A stretch of DNA of 64,000 nucleotides from Amyloporia xantha (taxonomy: Eukaryota > Basidiomycota > Agaricomycetes > Polyporales > Adustoporiaceae): contig JAYKKR010000011.1 in assembly GCA_036971615.1 (NCBI GenBank), positions 868,001 to 932,000 on the forward strand. The letters are read 5' to 3'. Shown here piece after piece: positions 1-11,900 of the stretch. Within the stretch, counting starts at the first letter, position 1. Each line of letters opens with the position of its first letter. Made by a program: the position numbers and the translations under genes. The notes under the pieces are model-generated. The model was not told the origin of the DNA. It saw only the letters and a program-made list of their open reading frames with translations, and ran no database searches.

Positions 1-172
1 CAGCAGGAGTTTTGTATCCAATGAACCCGAAGCGACGAGATGTTCCGTCAGAGTTAAGGAGCAGCTTCACGTCAGTGAGAGTGCCCCCGGGCCCATCTTT
101 CGCCTCAAAATGTGCACGCAGCCGCTGTTGAGTCAGGTACGCAGGAAGATTCTTCACAATAAGACGGGACAT
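1..172 (-). CDS. MRD1: MRD1, N-terminal part (multiple RNA-binding domain protein, U3 snoRNP/rRNA processing), cut by the window edge
   Basis: Reading the minus strand from the ATG at 172-170 gives 57 codons with no stop, beginning MSRLIVKNLPAYLTQQRLR and continuing to RRFGFIGYKTPA. LIVKNLP is the RNP2 and FGFIGYK the RNP1 of a first RRM. This start is characteristic of Mrd1/RBM19, a nucleolar protein with five or six RRMs that binds the 35S pre-rRNA and is needed for early cleavages of the 18S precursor. The gene continues past base 1. It is divergent from the prefoldin gene, with 187 bp between the two start codons. The family call rests on this N-terminal block only; the other RRMs are outside the window. 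Confidence 0.85.
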   Translation of the reverse strand, partial: MSRLIVKNLPAYLTQQRLRAHFEAKDGPGGTLTDVKLLLNSDGTSRRFGFIGYKTPA

Positions 173-359
173 GCTCGACGAACGAGTTGGTCGAGGATGA
201 GAAATAGCGCTTGAAAAAAGCTGAATTTATTCTCTTCGGGAAAAGCCGAATCCCACGTGTATTTCGAATGCCGAATGATAAGCGCCTTGCACTACCTTTA
301 CGCTTGGGCTCTAGGATGAAATCCGAGATCATACTCTACTTCTGCCGTTACTCTTCAAA
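173..359. promoter_or_regulatory. Divergent promoter between MRD1 and prefoldin subunit 3
   Basis: The 187 bp between the two divergent start codons must hold both promoters and both 5' leaders. I see no clear TATA box or repeated motif. The role is inferred from the gene arrangement. Confidence 0.5.
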
Positions 360-1272
360 ATGTCTGTAGCTAAGAGCCAGACGCAGGAAAAGAATGCTAG
401 AGGGATACCCAAGGCACCATTCATTGTATGTTTATGTAAGGTCTCCATGAGCGCGAGCTTTCTAAGGCAAGGTGCTTAGGCAGATGTAGAAGAATACCTA
501 GGACCTACTCCGGACGCGGAGACCGCGCTGAAGGAATTTCAAGCTGCTCTTGCGTACGTCCATTGAATTACCCTGGATCTGCCTCTATATGCGTATAGCC
601 CGATCTTTAAATATATTCAGGAAGTACCGTTACATGGACCATAACCTCACACAGCGGCGACGAGGTTTGGAGGACAAAATACCTGACATCAAGAAGACGC
701 TATCCGTGGTGGAATTCTTGCAGGAGAGACGAGTGAGTAAATTGAAACTCTTCAACTTTTTACGTAACTTAATGTCTGGATTAATGTGATCTTTGTCGAT
801 CGCGAAAGGAAGGAAAAGGGAAGGATGGGACCGAGGACGACGAGTTAGGCGACGACGATGACCTGGACGATGAGGTAGAAGGAGAGAAGAAGCCTTTAGC
901 AACGACGTTCGAGCTTAACGACACGCTCTATGCGGAGGCCGAATTGGAAGATACGGACACAGTATACCTGTGGCTAGGGGTGCGCACTTGGCATGCATTC
1001 GCGACAAGCATACTTATCGACAGTTTGGTTGTTGACAGGCTAATGTTATGCTTTCATATAAGCTTCCTGCCGCAATCACTCTCTTGAGGTCGAAGCTCGA
1101 GGCGGCAAAGGGGAGCTTGGGAACTGTGGTGGAGGACTTGGAGTTTTTGCGAGAACAGATCACTATCATGGAAGTGAACACGGCGCGGGTGTACAATTGG
1201 GACGTCAAGCGTAGGCGAGACCTCAGGGAAAACGAGGCAAAACAAGGAAAACCGGAGGTGAAGGTAGGCTAG
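360..1272 (+). CDS. PAC10: Prefoldin subunit 3 (PAC10/VBP1), five exons, 218 aa
   Basis: Prefoldin 3 is an alpha-type subunit of the hexameric prefoldin chaperone, which passes nascent actin and tubulin to the CCT chaperonin in the cytosol. Exons are 360-425, 480-553, 621-732, 809-979 and 1039-1272, all with GT-AG borders; the joined frame is exactly 219 codons including stop. The protein starts MSVAKSQTQEKNARGIPKAP. It has the family blocks ADVEEYLGP (about residue 23), a first coiled-coil arm (YRYMDHNLTQRRRGLEDKIPD), the beta-hairpin core FELNDTLYAEAELEDTDTVY and a second coiled coil (TITIMEVNTARVYNWDVKRR, written here with small uncertainty at its first residues). An acidic insert (DDELGDDDDLDDEVEGE, about residue 92) makes it slightly longer than the roughly 197 aa of yeast and human proteins. 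The start is fixed by the strong match of the first exon. Confidence 0.93.
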
Positions 1273-2050
1273 GCTCTTCCACATATTCGTTTATCTGTAT
1301 AATAGGTAATTTTCTATGCATCTGTTCTCTTATCTATGGACGACAACTCAGCAAACTGCATGATAACTCAGCAGACTTCGGACGGGGACTGGGTATATTA
1401 TTATGTCTGGCAGCAACTTGAGCTTTGCGCGTGCTCGTTGACGACCATTGAATAATCTGTGGTGCAGCGTCGTCTCATCAGCAAAAGCCCCAAACGATAA
1501 ACTAAGTTTTTCTACGTAGATAATACATACCTGTCTTACCTACCAAACCTGTCTGGTGACAGGTTATTTGCAATTAACATCTATCCGATTGAGTAGGTTA
1601 CCACTTGTCGTTCCTCACCAGAGGTAACGCGATGACGCAAGCGACGCCCAAGAAGATCACTGATCAGTCAACGTCTGAACATGCTCTGACTATGCTTGGC
1701 GAGTTGGGATACCTCTGTACAGCCAGTTGCCGATATGAAAACCGCCAGGCTATCATTGTATACAATGTTGTTGACGAAATTGCATTGAAAACATGTTATA
1801 TAATTATATAGGTAGTGTAAGGCTCAAAAATGCTAATTATAATCATAGTAAGTAGTAAAATATTAATATACTGTAGATGGCAATCACAGTCACTCGTCTC
1901 GAATACAATGCGCGGTCCATCCCCCGCCACCTACAGGTCGACCATCATGGCAATGACGTTTGGCACTCAGCGATGTAGATGCGGACACTATAAAACGCAG
2001 GGAAAAGATCTGTTATCTGTACGAAGGAGTTGGTGAATCGCTTACATGAT
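1273..2050. other. Intergenic stretch, no supported gene
   Basis: Only short ORFs without recognisable motifs occur (for example 1605-1811 on plus). They have no good start context or splice partners, so I call nothing here. Confidence 0.6.
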
Positions 2051-2126
2051 TATATGCGCATATGTCGCCCATATATGCGCATATGTCGCCCATATATGCG
2101 CATATGTCGCCCATATATGCGCATAT
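2051..2126. repeat. 21-bp tandem repeat, about 3.6 copies
   Basis: The unit tatatgcgcatatgtcgccca is repeated head to tail at 2051, 2072 and 2093 with no visible mismatch, followed by a 13-base partial copy. The unit contains the palindrome atatgcgcatat, so each copy can form a small hairpin. It is a minisatellite; the short ORFs over it on both strands are by-products of the repeat. Confidence 0.9.
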
Positions 2127-3162
2127 AACGCGTTGCCCAGTATATGCCAGTGCATTGTACATTTTCTATGCAGCTGTACAAAAAATATGAAAAGGGTGCC
2201 TGTTCCTACATTCTGTGGTACAAAAAGTATGAGAACACCTTCCCGCTCACGGCGCAGCAAGCATGCTTACAGTACGCAGGATGGCTGTGCGGCAGGCACA
2301 CTAAATTGACGGCCCCGGTGGATTGGAAGCAAAAAAGAAAAACTCAGGAAGAGTGGACGGTCGATAAGGGAGATGGTGGTAGTAAGGAATCAATTGCAAG
2401 TTTGTTATTTGGCCTTCGATTCGTTCAATCGCGCTTCTTATAGCCAGAAACTTCGGAGAACATCGGACGCGCCTTGCAGGCTTGACGCACGTTACGTCAT
2501 TGCAGCGACGCGTCTGAGTCACATGTCCGCGATCCCGTCGGCGAGGACCTTCGAGTTCACTGTTCAGACGCATACAACCCCTCTGCTTTCCTCACACTGT
2601 ATCTTCTGGTGAAAATCTCGAAACTACGAAAGCCAGCCAAGACTCAACAATGAATTTCTGTTCTGGCGGCAATACTTGGCTACATACTTCCTGGCTTTGA
2701 CACTCGACCCCTTCTCGCTCTTTCCAATGACTGAAGGTTATCGGTCAAGGGATGTCTGTCTCTGGATGTAGCATTGGTGCGCCATCAGTGGGATTGAAAT
2801 TCCTCTTAGAGTTTGGCCTTGGGCATGAAAGAATCGACTTGGGCGTCAAGCATACTAGGAGGACGCTAGCGAGGATGAGAAGGCGGCTGCTGGTCATGCT
2901 TCTCTTGGAACAGCTTGCTTTCCTCGAGTCTGAAGGTGCGTCAGGCTACTTTTCTTGACGAACACAAATTGGACAAGGAAGGTCCACCTCTGGTCAAACG
3001 ATGCGGGCTTCTTCCGCTACATTGACGGTGACTTTCTTCGTCTCGTTCTTAGTGGATGTCCTTAGTTTCCATTTACGAAGCTCGGTTCTGATATGTAGAT
3101 GGGTTGTAAATATGATGTACAGCACTGTCAAATAATACAATGTGCATACATGCATAACATAT
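2127..3162. other. Intergenic stretch with a possible decayed coding fragment
   Basis: No intact gene is supported. A short plus-strand frame at about 2643-2771 reads LNNEFLFWRQYLATYFLALT before a stop. It looks protein-like (aromatic and hydrophobic, no repeats), but the flanks are broken in all frames. I read it as at most a relic of unknown origin. Confidence 0.3.
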
Positions 3163-3420
3163 GCCATATTATTGGTCCGCCGACTTGTCTATAAGAGACG
3201 CAAGCACTGACTGACTTCGCCCGATGCACCCATTCTATGACTGAAATCATAGGCATGCCCGAGCCGTCCTGGCTATGAAATATCTACTCTGGGAAACACT
3301 TACCCAATGCCTCAAAGACTTGTCAATCCACTCCGAGGACACCTTGCATATATCTAGCATTACCCGCGTCTGACCTACCACTCCGTGCTAGATAATCTTT
3401 CTGCACTTTTGCTGAGGCTA
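3163..3420 (+). repeat. Inverted-duplication block, copy A (paired with 19293-19557)
   Basis: This block matches the reverse complement of 19293-19557 almost base for base, for example acttgtcaat followed by cactccgaggac and cctaccactccgtgctagat. Differences are point changes, an extra roughly 19-base stretch here near 3215-3235, and a deletion of about 28 bases near 3367. In copy B the block carries a minus-strand reading frame (MKCLIWETLTQYLKDLS...). Here the same frame opens as MKYLLWETLTQCLKDLS and is then destroyed by the deletion. It lies in the same relative position to WD40 gene A as copy B does to WD40 gene B, so the two loci are one duplicated segment in inverted orientation. Confidence 0.88.
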
Positions 3421-3827
3421 GTATGCAAGGCTTTTTCTTGGGGCATACGGACCCATGAAGAGGATCAGTTCCATTGCCTTGATCAACTTGATCTTATTCG
3501 GATTTCATGAAGCATCTGAACGATCTCATAATGTGGTGCCATCCATGCGCGTTATAATGATATGAAAAAATAGTGAACGCAAGATGCAGCTACACGAGCT
3601 TGTATACTTTCTCAAGTGAGCTTGCGTTACGGTTATACTATTACTAGTACAGACAACATTTCGCTTGCAGTTTGGAAGGTAGAACACGATACTCGACGCT
3701 ACTGAAGACATGCATATACATTTATAGTACACTAACAGTGAGAAAAGATGAATCCACTGCAAGAATAAAATGGGACGGCTGCCAGAGCGCCACAAATACA
3801 TCCAGGAAACGAAATATTGAATCTTGA
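3421..3827. other. Intergenic, no supported gene
   Basis: This 407-bp stretch separates the duplicated block from WD40 gene A and has no counterpart in copy B, where about 1.25 kb of different sequence intervenes. I see no gene. Confidence 0.6.
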
Positions 3828-4871
3828 TCATTCACCAGCGGCCACAGGAAGATCCCGGAAGCGCACGACGGTGTCATCCTGTGAAGCTGATACGACGTAT
3901 TGGCCATCAGGAGAAAAACCTAAACAGGTAATGTTGTCCGTATGACCTGCAAAGCTCGCTACGTGTGCCCCAGTCTTGGTGTTCCACACATTCACCGAAT
4001 GGTCCTCCCCGCCAGCAGCGACGTAATCTGCATTCCCAGAGAACGTCGCAGCATTCACCAGCCGGTCACCTCCTTCTATCGTGGACATCAGCTCTCCGCT
4101 GTACGAATCACAGATCTTGATCGTTCGATCGCTGGCGACAGAAAGAATGTGCTTTCCGTCCGGCGAGAACGTCGCCGCCGCCCACACCGAGCCGCTATGC
4201 TCCCGCAGTGTCAGGAATTCATCGCCCGATGTCGCACTCCAGATTCTGACTGTTCCATCGTCCGAGCTCGTCACGAGTCGTCGACCGTCATGGGAGAACG
4301 CAATCGAATAGATAACTCCTTCGTGAGTATCCAGTTCAGCGATTAACGAGCCGTCCTCCGTACTCCACACTTGTGAGATGCCATCTCCGCTGCCAGAGAC
4401 CAGTCGCGAGCCGTCAGGAGAGAACGTGACAAACGTAACCATAGCGTTATGCTGGTTCGATGTCGCCTTCAACGCGCCGGTTTCTGTATTCCATAGTCGC
4501 ACGGTGAAGTCGACCGAGGCGGAAGCTACCGTCTGTCCGTCAGGAGAATAGGCTACGGATTTGACGAATCCTGTGTGACCGGCTAGGACAGCGGATTGTG
4601 ATCCATCGGTGACACTCCAGATGATGACTCGGCAGTCATGCGAGCCTGAGACGAGTTCGCTGCTGTTGGGCGAGAATTCGAGGGCGCAGACGGCACCGAA
4701 ATGTCCCAGCATTTCGCGCACTCGTTGGCGAGTATTCAGACCCCAAATGACGATGGAGGAGTCCTCAAACCCGCCAGCTACATATTTGCCATCGGGGGAG
4801 TATGCCAGTGCATGCATGCATCCTTTCCCCGCCGTGTCGTCAGCATACCAGCATTGGCTGTTAGCTGTCAT
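3828..4871 (-). CDS. WD40-repeat protein A, single exon, 347 aa
   Basis: The uninterrupted frame from the ATG at 4871 encodes seven to eight WD40 units, each with the pattern LAYSPDG...VIW, such as ALAYSPDGKYVAGGF near residue 22 and SVAYSPDGQTVASAS near 105. This should fold as one beta-propeller, a protein interaction platform. It is paralogous to the C-terminal half of the six-exon gene at 15404-18041, but lacks that gene's N-terminal domain; nothing similar lies upstream of 4871. From about 3930 to 4360 the two copies are nearly identical, while both ends diverge. One extra codon here (WAAATFSPDG against WAAAFSPDG) adds a residue to a propeller strand. Substrate and partners are unknown. 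It may be a truncated but expressed copy. Confidence 0.8.
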   Translation of the reverse strand: MTANSQCWYADDTAGKGCMHALAYSPDGKYVAGGFEDSSIVIWGLNTRQRVREMLGHFGAVCALEFSPNSSELVSGSHDCRVIIWSVTDGSQSAVLAGHTGFVKSVAYSPDGQTVASASVDFTVRLWNTETGALKATSNQHNAMVTFVTFSPDGSRLVSGSGDGISQVWSTEDGSLIAELDTHEGVIYSIAFSHDGRRLVTSSDDGTVRIWSATSGDEFLTLREHSGSVWAAATFSPDGKHILSVASDRTIKICDSYSGELMSTIEGGDRLVNAATFSGNADYVAAGGEDHSVNVWNTKTGAHVASFAGHTDNITCLGFSPDGQYVVSASQDDTVVRFRDLPVAAGE

Positions 4872-5901
4872 TGGGACTCTAGCTAAGATATATTGTTAGT
4901 ATATTGATTAAGATAAAAGAAGAGTGAAATATTACCAACATTCGTGACTTAAGATGGATGCAATTTTCGGAGACTAACTTTATGAGAATAGGGTGCACGG
5001 GAATGATGCACAGAACGGAAATACGGCTCACATTTATATGCTTGCGCGCAGCGCTGTGGCGTTCGCTGTGGCACGAAATTTCGACATATTCAATATAGTA
5101 CAATAAAAATCTAGAGAGGTATCTTGCCAGGACTGACGCTGGCAACAAAAGCATCAAGTTTCACGTTCGCTCGGCTCGTACTGATAGATCAGCGCTCAGT
5201 CTGTATCACTGGAATGATAATGCATGGCTCTCAATCTTTAGTATTTGTTGTGTTAGAATTGGAAAACTATACTGCCCACCTTCACTTGGATGGTCATTCT
5301 TGAGTATAATTTCGTTCAAAACTTTTTGTGATTCCTAGTTTTGGAAGATACGTGGATGTCGAATTATTCAGGATATCAAGATCTATCTATGTGATCCGTG
5401 GAATTTTAAATGAAGTATTGAAATACCTTGCTTTCTACGAGCGAAGTTTGGGCTCAGGCCTGATTTACGTTAGTCACCGGGCGGATAGGTAGACATTGAA
5501 AGTGTTTCTATAACTGCTTCTAGGATAGAAGTAACGTGCAGTGAGAAACTTACCGAGCGGCCCTCTGACAACTTTACTTCGGCATTCTGAACCTTTGAGA
5601 AGGAAGTTCTATGCGTGTAGGCTGATATTCGGGTGAGAGCTGCTATACATTTCTTCCACATGACGCTATGCCCGAAGGTGTGTATGGATAGCTGAGGAAT
5701 TCCCGGGATATGATGTAGACGTGAGTAGGCTCAATATCATATTATTGGCCCGGGCATGAAGACAACATAAGCAATACGCATTAAGACAAGGATATGTATA
5801 TAACTCCAGTGTTATGGTGCCACTTCGCTGTTGCGACTTTCTACTAGTATTGCTAGTCCTTTGGAAGGTAGGGGCTTAGATCTAGGGCGAAATATTTGCG
5901 A
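4872..5901. other. Divergent intergenic region between WD40 gene A and the SNF2 gene
   Basis: About 1 kb without a supported gene; it should hold the promoters of both divergent genes. The minus-strand frames 4879-5157 and 5470-5661 show no family features and no similarity to the N-terminal domain of WD40 gene B. Confidence 0.6.
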
Positions 5902-8900
5902 ATGAGTTTGCAACAAGATTGCAAGCAGCGGAGAAGGTTCAGTAAATTGCGGTCACGTGATTTAGCCCCGAGTATCTTCGTGGCGGGTGTGGCCACGCGT
6001 GTGGCATGGCCTCTCCCCTCGACCATGCACTTCGAAACAACTTACCATTCTTTGCTCCTTAGTCAGAAGGTGGACGGCCTCGATGTGCTCAATACAAGTG
6101 CTCTTCTATCTTGTCTAGAAGGGTCCGATAAGGGGAAGAAGCGTGCCGCACCGTCCACAACTGTACAAGGTCGCCGCAAGAGGGCACGAGTGTCGCTCGC
6201 TGGAGATGACGCCCATGGCATTGAGGATGAAGAAACTTTTGAAGAGAAGAAGAGTGTTCCAGTCTATCGACACGTTCTCGAGCTATATTATGAGACTACT
6301 ACTGAATCTCCAGAGCATGACCTCGCAGACGATGGTGCTTCAGCATTGGGATCGCAAGAAGGAGATAGCAAACATCGCCTCCTTCGCAAAGCAGAAAGCC
6401 TGACTCAAGGAGGACAATATGATATCGATGTTGCTACAGTGGCGCTACGAACGAGCGGACCGCAACGACAGAATAGCAAAGCGACTCTGCAAGCATGCAT
6501 CACCGAGCCAGAGTCCGCTTATCTCCTGACAATTCCACAGGTCGCAAATGACTTCGACCTTGCAGCGCACGACATGCGCTTTCCTCACCTAGTGAACCCG
6601 CTGATGGCTTGCCACGTTCTCTGTACGGCAGGCCGCGCGGAGATGTCAGCACGACTGTCCCTCCACCTCCAGCGGGACCCGCCCGAGCGAGAGAGTGCGG
6701 TATTGCCGTTCCACTTGCGCCTCGAGATCGACGTTTCCCTGGTATGTCCCGCGATCTTCGAACCGATCGAACAGTCTGCACGTAGCGACGTTGAAGAGGC
6801 ACAGCGTCGTGTGTTGTGGCACCTTTTCCCGTCTCGCGTTCCTCCGCCCGAGGCGTTTCGGGGAGCATTGGACATCCCTCTCTTGTTCTCAATCCTGGGG
6901 CCCGCACCGCGCCTGGGTTCGCCCGTGCAGGAAGAGCTAGCGCAGCCGGAGGGACTGCTCCCGACTCTGCTGCCGTTCCAGCGGAGGAGCGTCGCATGGA
7001 TGCTTTCCCGTGAGGGGAGGGCGCTGTCTGAGTCTGGGGATGTTGTGGCGACGGGCGTTACGGGGTCTGCGCCTGATGAGCATACCTTGTTCTGGGACGA
7101 GGTGCAAGTTGGCGAGGGCGAGCGATGGTATGTCAATCGTTTGCGTGGGATTATCTCGCCTGTCAAACCGGAGGAAGATACGGACGCGCTCGGCGGCATC
7201 CTAGCAGAAGAGCCTGGGCTAGGCAAGACGCTCGAGTGTATAGCGCTGATTCTGCTCAACCCCGCTGTCAGCCGTGGCCCCAGTGTCAAAAGATGGGACA
7301 AGGAGGTGAAAGTCTTCGTGAAAGAGATCAAGGTAAGTCTGCGTCCTGAGTTCGTTCAGGAAAAATCATGAGAGGTACGAGTGAACCCATCATGCGATCT
7401 TACTGACGGCGATCGCAGACTACACTCATTGTTACGCCCGTATCACTAGCCCCTCAATGGGTCGACGAACTCAAGTTGCATGCGCCAAACCTAAAGGTCT
7501 TGATATATGATGGTTGGCAGAAGGTACCAGTGCCAATCACAGAGGCTGACGTGGCGAAAGAGCGCGCAAGCCGGTTGCAGCAGAAAGGCAGAAGGAAGGC
7601 AAAGCCAGACACGAAGACGGCTGCGACTACACTGAAGGCACAGCCAGAGCACGGGAGGGAGCCAAGCACCAGCACGAGACGAGGCAAGCGGAAAGCTGCA
7701 GTTGATGCGGATATCAATGGGCAAGATAGGCAACAAGGCGATGGCGCGGAAGCTGAAGAGGATGACGGTATCATGGATTGGTGCACCTATGTGAATACGT
7801 TTGATGTATGCATCACAACGTACAACGTTTTGCAGCATGACCTCGGTGTCGCGCGTGCCCCTCCCACACGACCGCGGCGCATGAACGTGCAGTATAGCAA
7901 CATTGATCGAGCACGAAGTCCCCTTGTCATGTGCGAATGGTACAGGGTCATCATGGACGAAGTGCAGATGGTGGGCGGCGGGAAGACGGAGTGCGTTTTA
8001 TCATGTTTTGTCTCTGTTTTCGGCTGGCAATTCCTCCGTCGATTTCGGAATTTGGCTGACTTCTCCATAGAGAAATGGTATCACTCATTCCTCGACTATC
8101 CTCGTTTGCAGTATCGGGTACTCCTGCACGTGCGCAAGTAGCAGATCTTATACATGTTCTGAAGTATGTACCACTTCATCTATTTCGCTCAGCTGAGATT
8201 CATCAGAATGCATTTACTCTGCAAGTTTCCTGCGTGTAAATGCCGTGTCCAACAACCCCCGTCTATGGGCACGGATTCAACAGCCTGCATATGTAAACGA
8301 GTTTGTTTCATTGTTTCATCGTTATGCTATCAGGTACAACATCCGCTGTGTATACCATAATGCGTGTTCACATGATGTTGCAGGACAGTCAAAACGGCGG
8401 TAAAGGACGAACTGACAATACCGCCCCAAACACGTTATCTGGTTCCGATTGAATTGGGACGGGTGGAACGCCATGTATGTGCTCATTCATCTGACTTACT
8501 CAAAGCACGTACCAACATTTCAACAGGTCTACGACCAGAATTTCGAAAATGCACTTCTTGAGCTCGGTCTAGATGCGCGGGGCGTAGCCGTAAGGGAAGA
8601 TTGGGAAGTAGACACGGCCGTACTACGCTTTTGGCTTCGCAAACTTCGTGGGATATGTACGCATCCGCAGGTCGGCCAACTCCTCAACCGTGCTGATAAG
8701 CTCCATAAGCCCGGAGTCCTCAAGACTATCGGCGAGGTACTTGAGGTAGGCCCCATGTCGATACTAGTCTATGCTTTGCTTGGCGCTTGGAGACCTGCTG
8801 ACATCTCCGGGTAATAGGGAATGAGAGATCAAAATTGGCGAAACTTAATGGAAGATAGTCGCGAAAAGGTTCGATAATTCTTTGCATTGCATGTATTGAA

Positions 8901-11900
8901 TAAGGTAATGATTATGCCTGTAGGTCAAATTACTGGCCACAATCGCTCAATTACAGCAGCGGGATGAATCAGTCCCTGATCGGAACAAACTTGCCTTGAA
9001 AACCTTATTGGAAGCGGAGAAAGAGGCTCGTCGACTGGTCGAAGATATCAACACTGCTCTGGAGGAACACGCCAAGAAGGGGGAAATCCTAAAGGCAAAC
9101 GCCGAGAAACTTTCAGCATCCCGAGGTCAAGCTCCATCGGAAGGGAAGGGCAAAGGCAAAGGCCGTGCGACTAGCGAAGAATCATCGTTGACTGACATGA
9201 ATGATTCTGATAACGAAGATATTCCTCGCAATCCCGCAGGAGAGGAGCATCTCATCAAAAGGACTGCTTTGCATTCTCGGTTGAGGGAGTGCCGGATCAC
9301 ACTTCATAGGGTGCTATTCTTAGAAGGCGATGTATACCATGTCTTAGGCCAGTCCAGCAATGCGGAGGAACTTGCATATGCCGGAGCGGAGCAGCTGAGG
9401 CGCCTATTACTAAAAGGTTCCAGGGTCGTGTTCTTCCGCAATGGATTTTACTGACACATTTTATATGAAGGAACGGAAGAGGCGGCTGCGCGAGCTATGA
9501 CTACATTGAGCCGCAACGCTTCTGTAAAGGCCCTGAAGGAAGCTGATCTGTACATTAGTGTCCCCTATTGCGACAAGGGTGGCATTAGGTCTGCTGATCT
9601 GGTATGTGGTAGTACAGTGTTGTTCGGCGTATGCTAAACATTATATTAGATGGAAGAAGCCAATGACATCATTAAAGGTCTACTTAATGAGCAATCCGCC
9701 TTACTTTGGCGATGGCGAGAGAAACTGATTGCATTGCTCACACAATCATTAACGTCCAACGATGAAGACGCTGATGGTCAGGAGTATTCACGCAGTCTTG
9801 AGACGCAAGGAGAGGCAGAGGCTTATCTCGAGGCTTATGCAACACTTATGGCTGATCGCAGAGAGGCGTTGACAGCAGAACGTACTTTGCTGGCTGCTCA
9901 CGACGTTCGGGAGAAACATATTCGGCATACCAAAGCAGCACAGAAGGCGGCTTCAGGGACCTTGCGAGCTTTGCTGGAAGATGAAGATGATGGTTTCGTT
10001 CCATTGGAACGACTTGGCTCAGAAGACCTTCTTCCTGAACACGACGTCCTACGCCAAACACTTCGAGATGAGAGAAAGGCTGTCTCTGAGGAGTTTGACC
10101 CAAGCAGGGCCATCAAATCGGTCATGATAGACCTGCAAAATATTGTTGCACGCATTCACAGAGAAGACGATACAGAGAAAATCCTCGTCAGAGAAGCAGT
10201 CAAACGCCTTCGGAGTTTACTAAATGATCAAGGTATACTTGCTAGTCACAACTATGTCTTACAGTGTATTCACACTCGTGCAGGGAAGTTGATGGACAGG
10301 ATGCACTCAGATTTCATGCATCTGCGCAAAGCATTCAACGAACGTATCTCGTAAGTGAACCAGAATGATACTCATTTCCTGTTGTGTGGAGTTAGTAACA
10401 GTCGTGTCGCTTAGGTATTTTCGTCAGCTCCAAGAAATCTCTGACTCTGTAGCCGAAGTGACCTGGGAAGGAGACCTGGGCAATTCAATCGCTAATGCAC
10501 GCAGAGAACAGGCAGAACTAGATGCGAAAATTAACACAAGTCGAGCACGTCAAAGATATCTAGACCATCTCGCTACGTCTCAGGAAGAGGGGACAGCCGA
10601 CGAAGAAGACAATACGTGCGTTCTCTGTAGATGCGAGTTCACGCGTGGTTACATCACTCCATGGTACGCTGCTGCCTCATCGCGTTTGAGAACAGTTCTC
10701 TCATTTTACACTAGTGCTCACGTGTTCTGCGAGGTAACGGGAGCCTTGTCTTTTTAATTCTTCGAATATTGACAATTTGTAGGCATGTCTCAAGGCATGG
10801 CTATCCCGCAGAGAGGGGAAGGCATGTCCTGTTTGCAGGGTGGCAATTAATACCGACCAGTTACAGCGTTTCTCGCTCAGCAAGGCAACCGGGCCAGTAC
10901 AGTCAGCACCAGTGAAAATTATGAACAATGAACCCGCTCCTAGATCTCATCGTCAGATCCATTATAATGTCATTGAACCTGGAATTTTCGAAGACATCAA
11001 TGCGATGGAGTCCTTCGGGAGCTATGGCAGTAAAATTCAGACCTTAATTCGACATTTACTGTATTTGCAGATCAATGATCCCGGATCAAAGAGTATCATC
11101 TTCTCGGCTTGGGCGGACTCTCTTCTCAGTATGTCGATGCACAACGTTTTTGGGCGAGTCGCTAATGACGACAGTAAACAGTTATACAACATGCGCTGAA
11201 CAGCAATGGTAAGTTGAAGTGTTACAATCGTATCCAATAAATATTCACTTGTCGTTGCAGGAATATCGTGCCTTCGGATTGACCAACGTACAGGGAAAGA
11301 AAATGCAGCGAAGAAGTTCAGAACTGATCCCACCATTTCGGTTCTGCTCTTGCATGGGTGCGTGTGCTTATGTCACTCCGCTCCAAAGATCTGCTGAAAC
11401 ATAATGATCAGAGAGCGAGAAAATGCGGGTCTAAATGTCACCTGTGCTTCTCGAGTTTTTTTGGTTGAAAGTGTAGTTAACCATGCATTCGAACTTCAGG
11501 GTAAGCCATGCACCTCTTATAAACATGTACCCTGTCAAGGCGTCATTAACGTAAATACTACAGCTATTGCTCGAATTGATAGAATGGGCCAGACGCGGCC
11601 GACGGAAGGTAGTCTCATCTCTAGTCACCACTCTTGCCTTTTTGACATCACATGTTGCAGTCTTCTGCTATTACGCAGAAGACACCGTAGAAAGGAATAT
11701 CCTCGATCTCGCCGCCAGACAGGGACAATCGCTGTATACAAAAGACAACTCGGCTGGGACCTTGAATGTGACTCCCTTTGCGATGCCGGCTGGCAAAAAT
11801 ACTGTGGATTCACCAACCAAGAAGATGCAGAAAGGAGACTATGTATTCAAGTTGCGTTGCGTGAAAAGATGCTGGGACGATCTGTCGCTCATTGTTGTTT

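Noticed and set aside
2042..2309. Open frames on both strands across 2042-2309, and a CRISPR-like look of the 21-bp repeats
   Set aside because: The frames repeat the same peptide because they run through a tandem repeat with no spacers. CRISPR arrays need unique spacers and do not occur in fungal nuclear DNA.
6959..7018. Second transposase or helicase gene inside 5.9-12 kb
   Set aside because: All helicase motifs belong to one SHPRH-like gene once its introns are removed; the joined frame is exactly 1704 codons.
6500..7331. Long minus-strand frames of 165 and 248 codons
   Set aside because: They lie opposite the GC-rich first exon of the SNF2 gene, whose sense frame has clear family motifs; they are antisense shadows.
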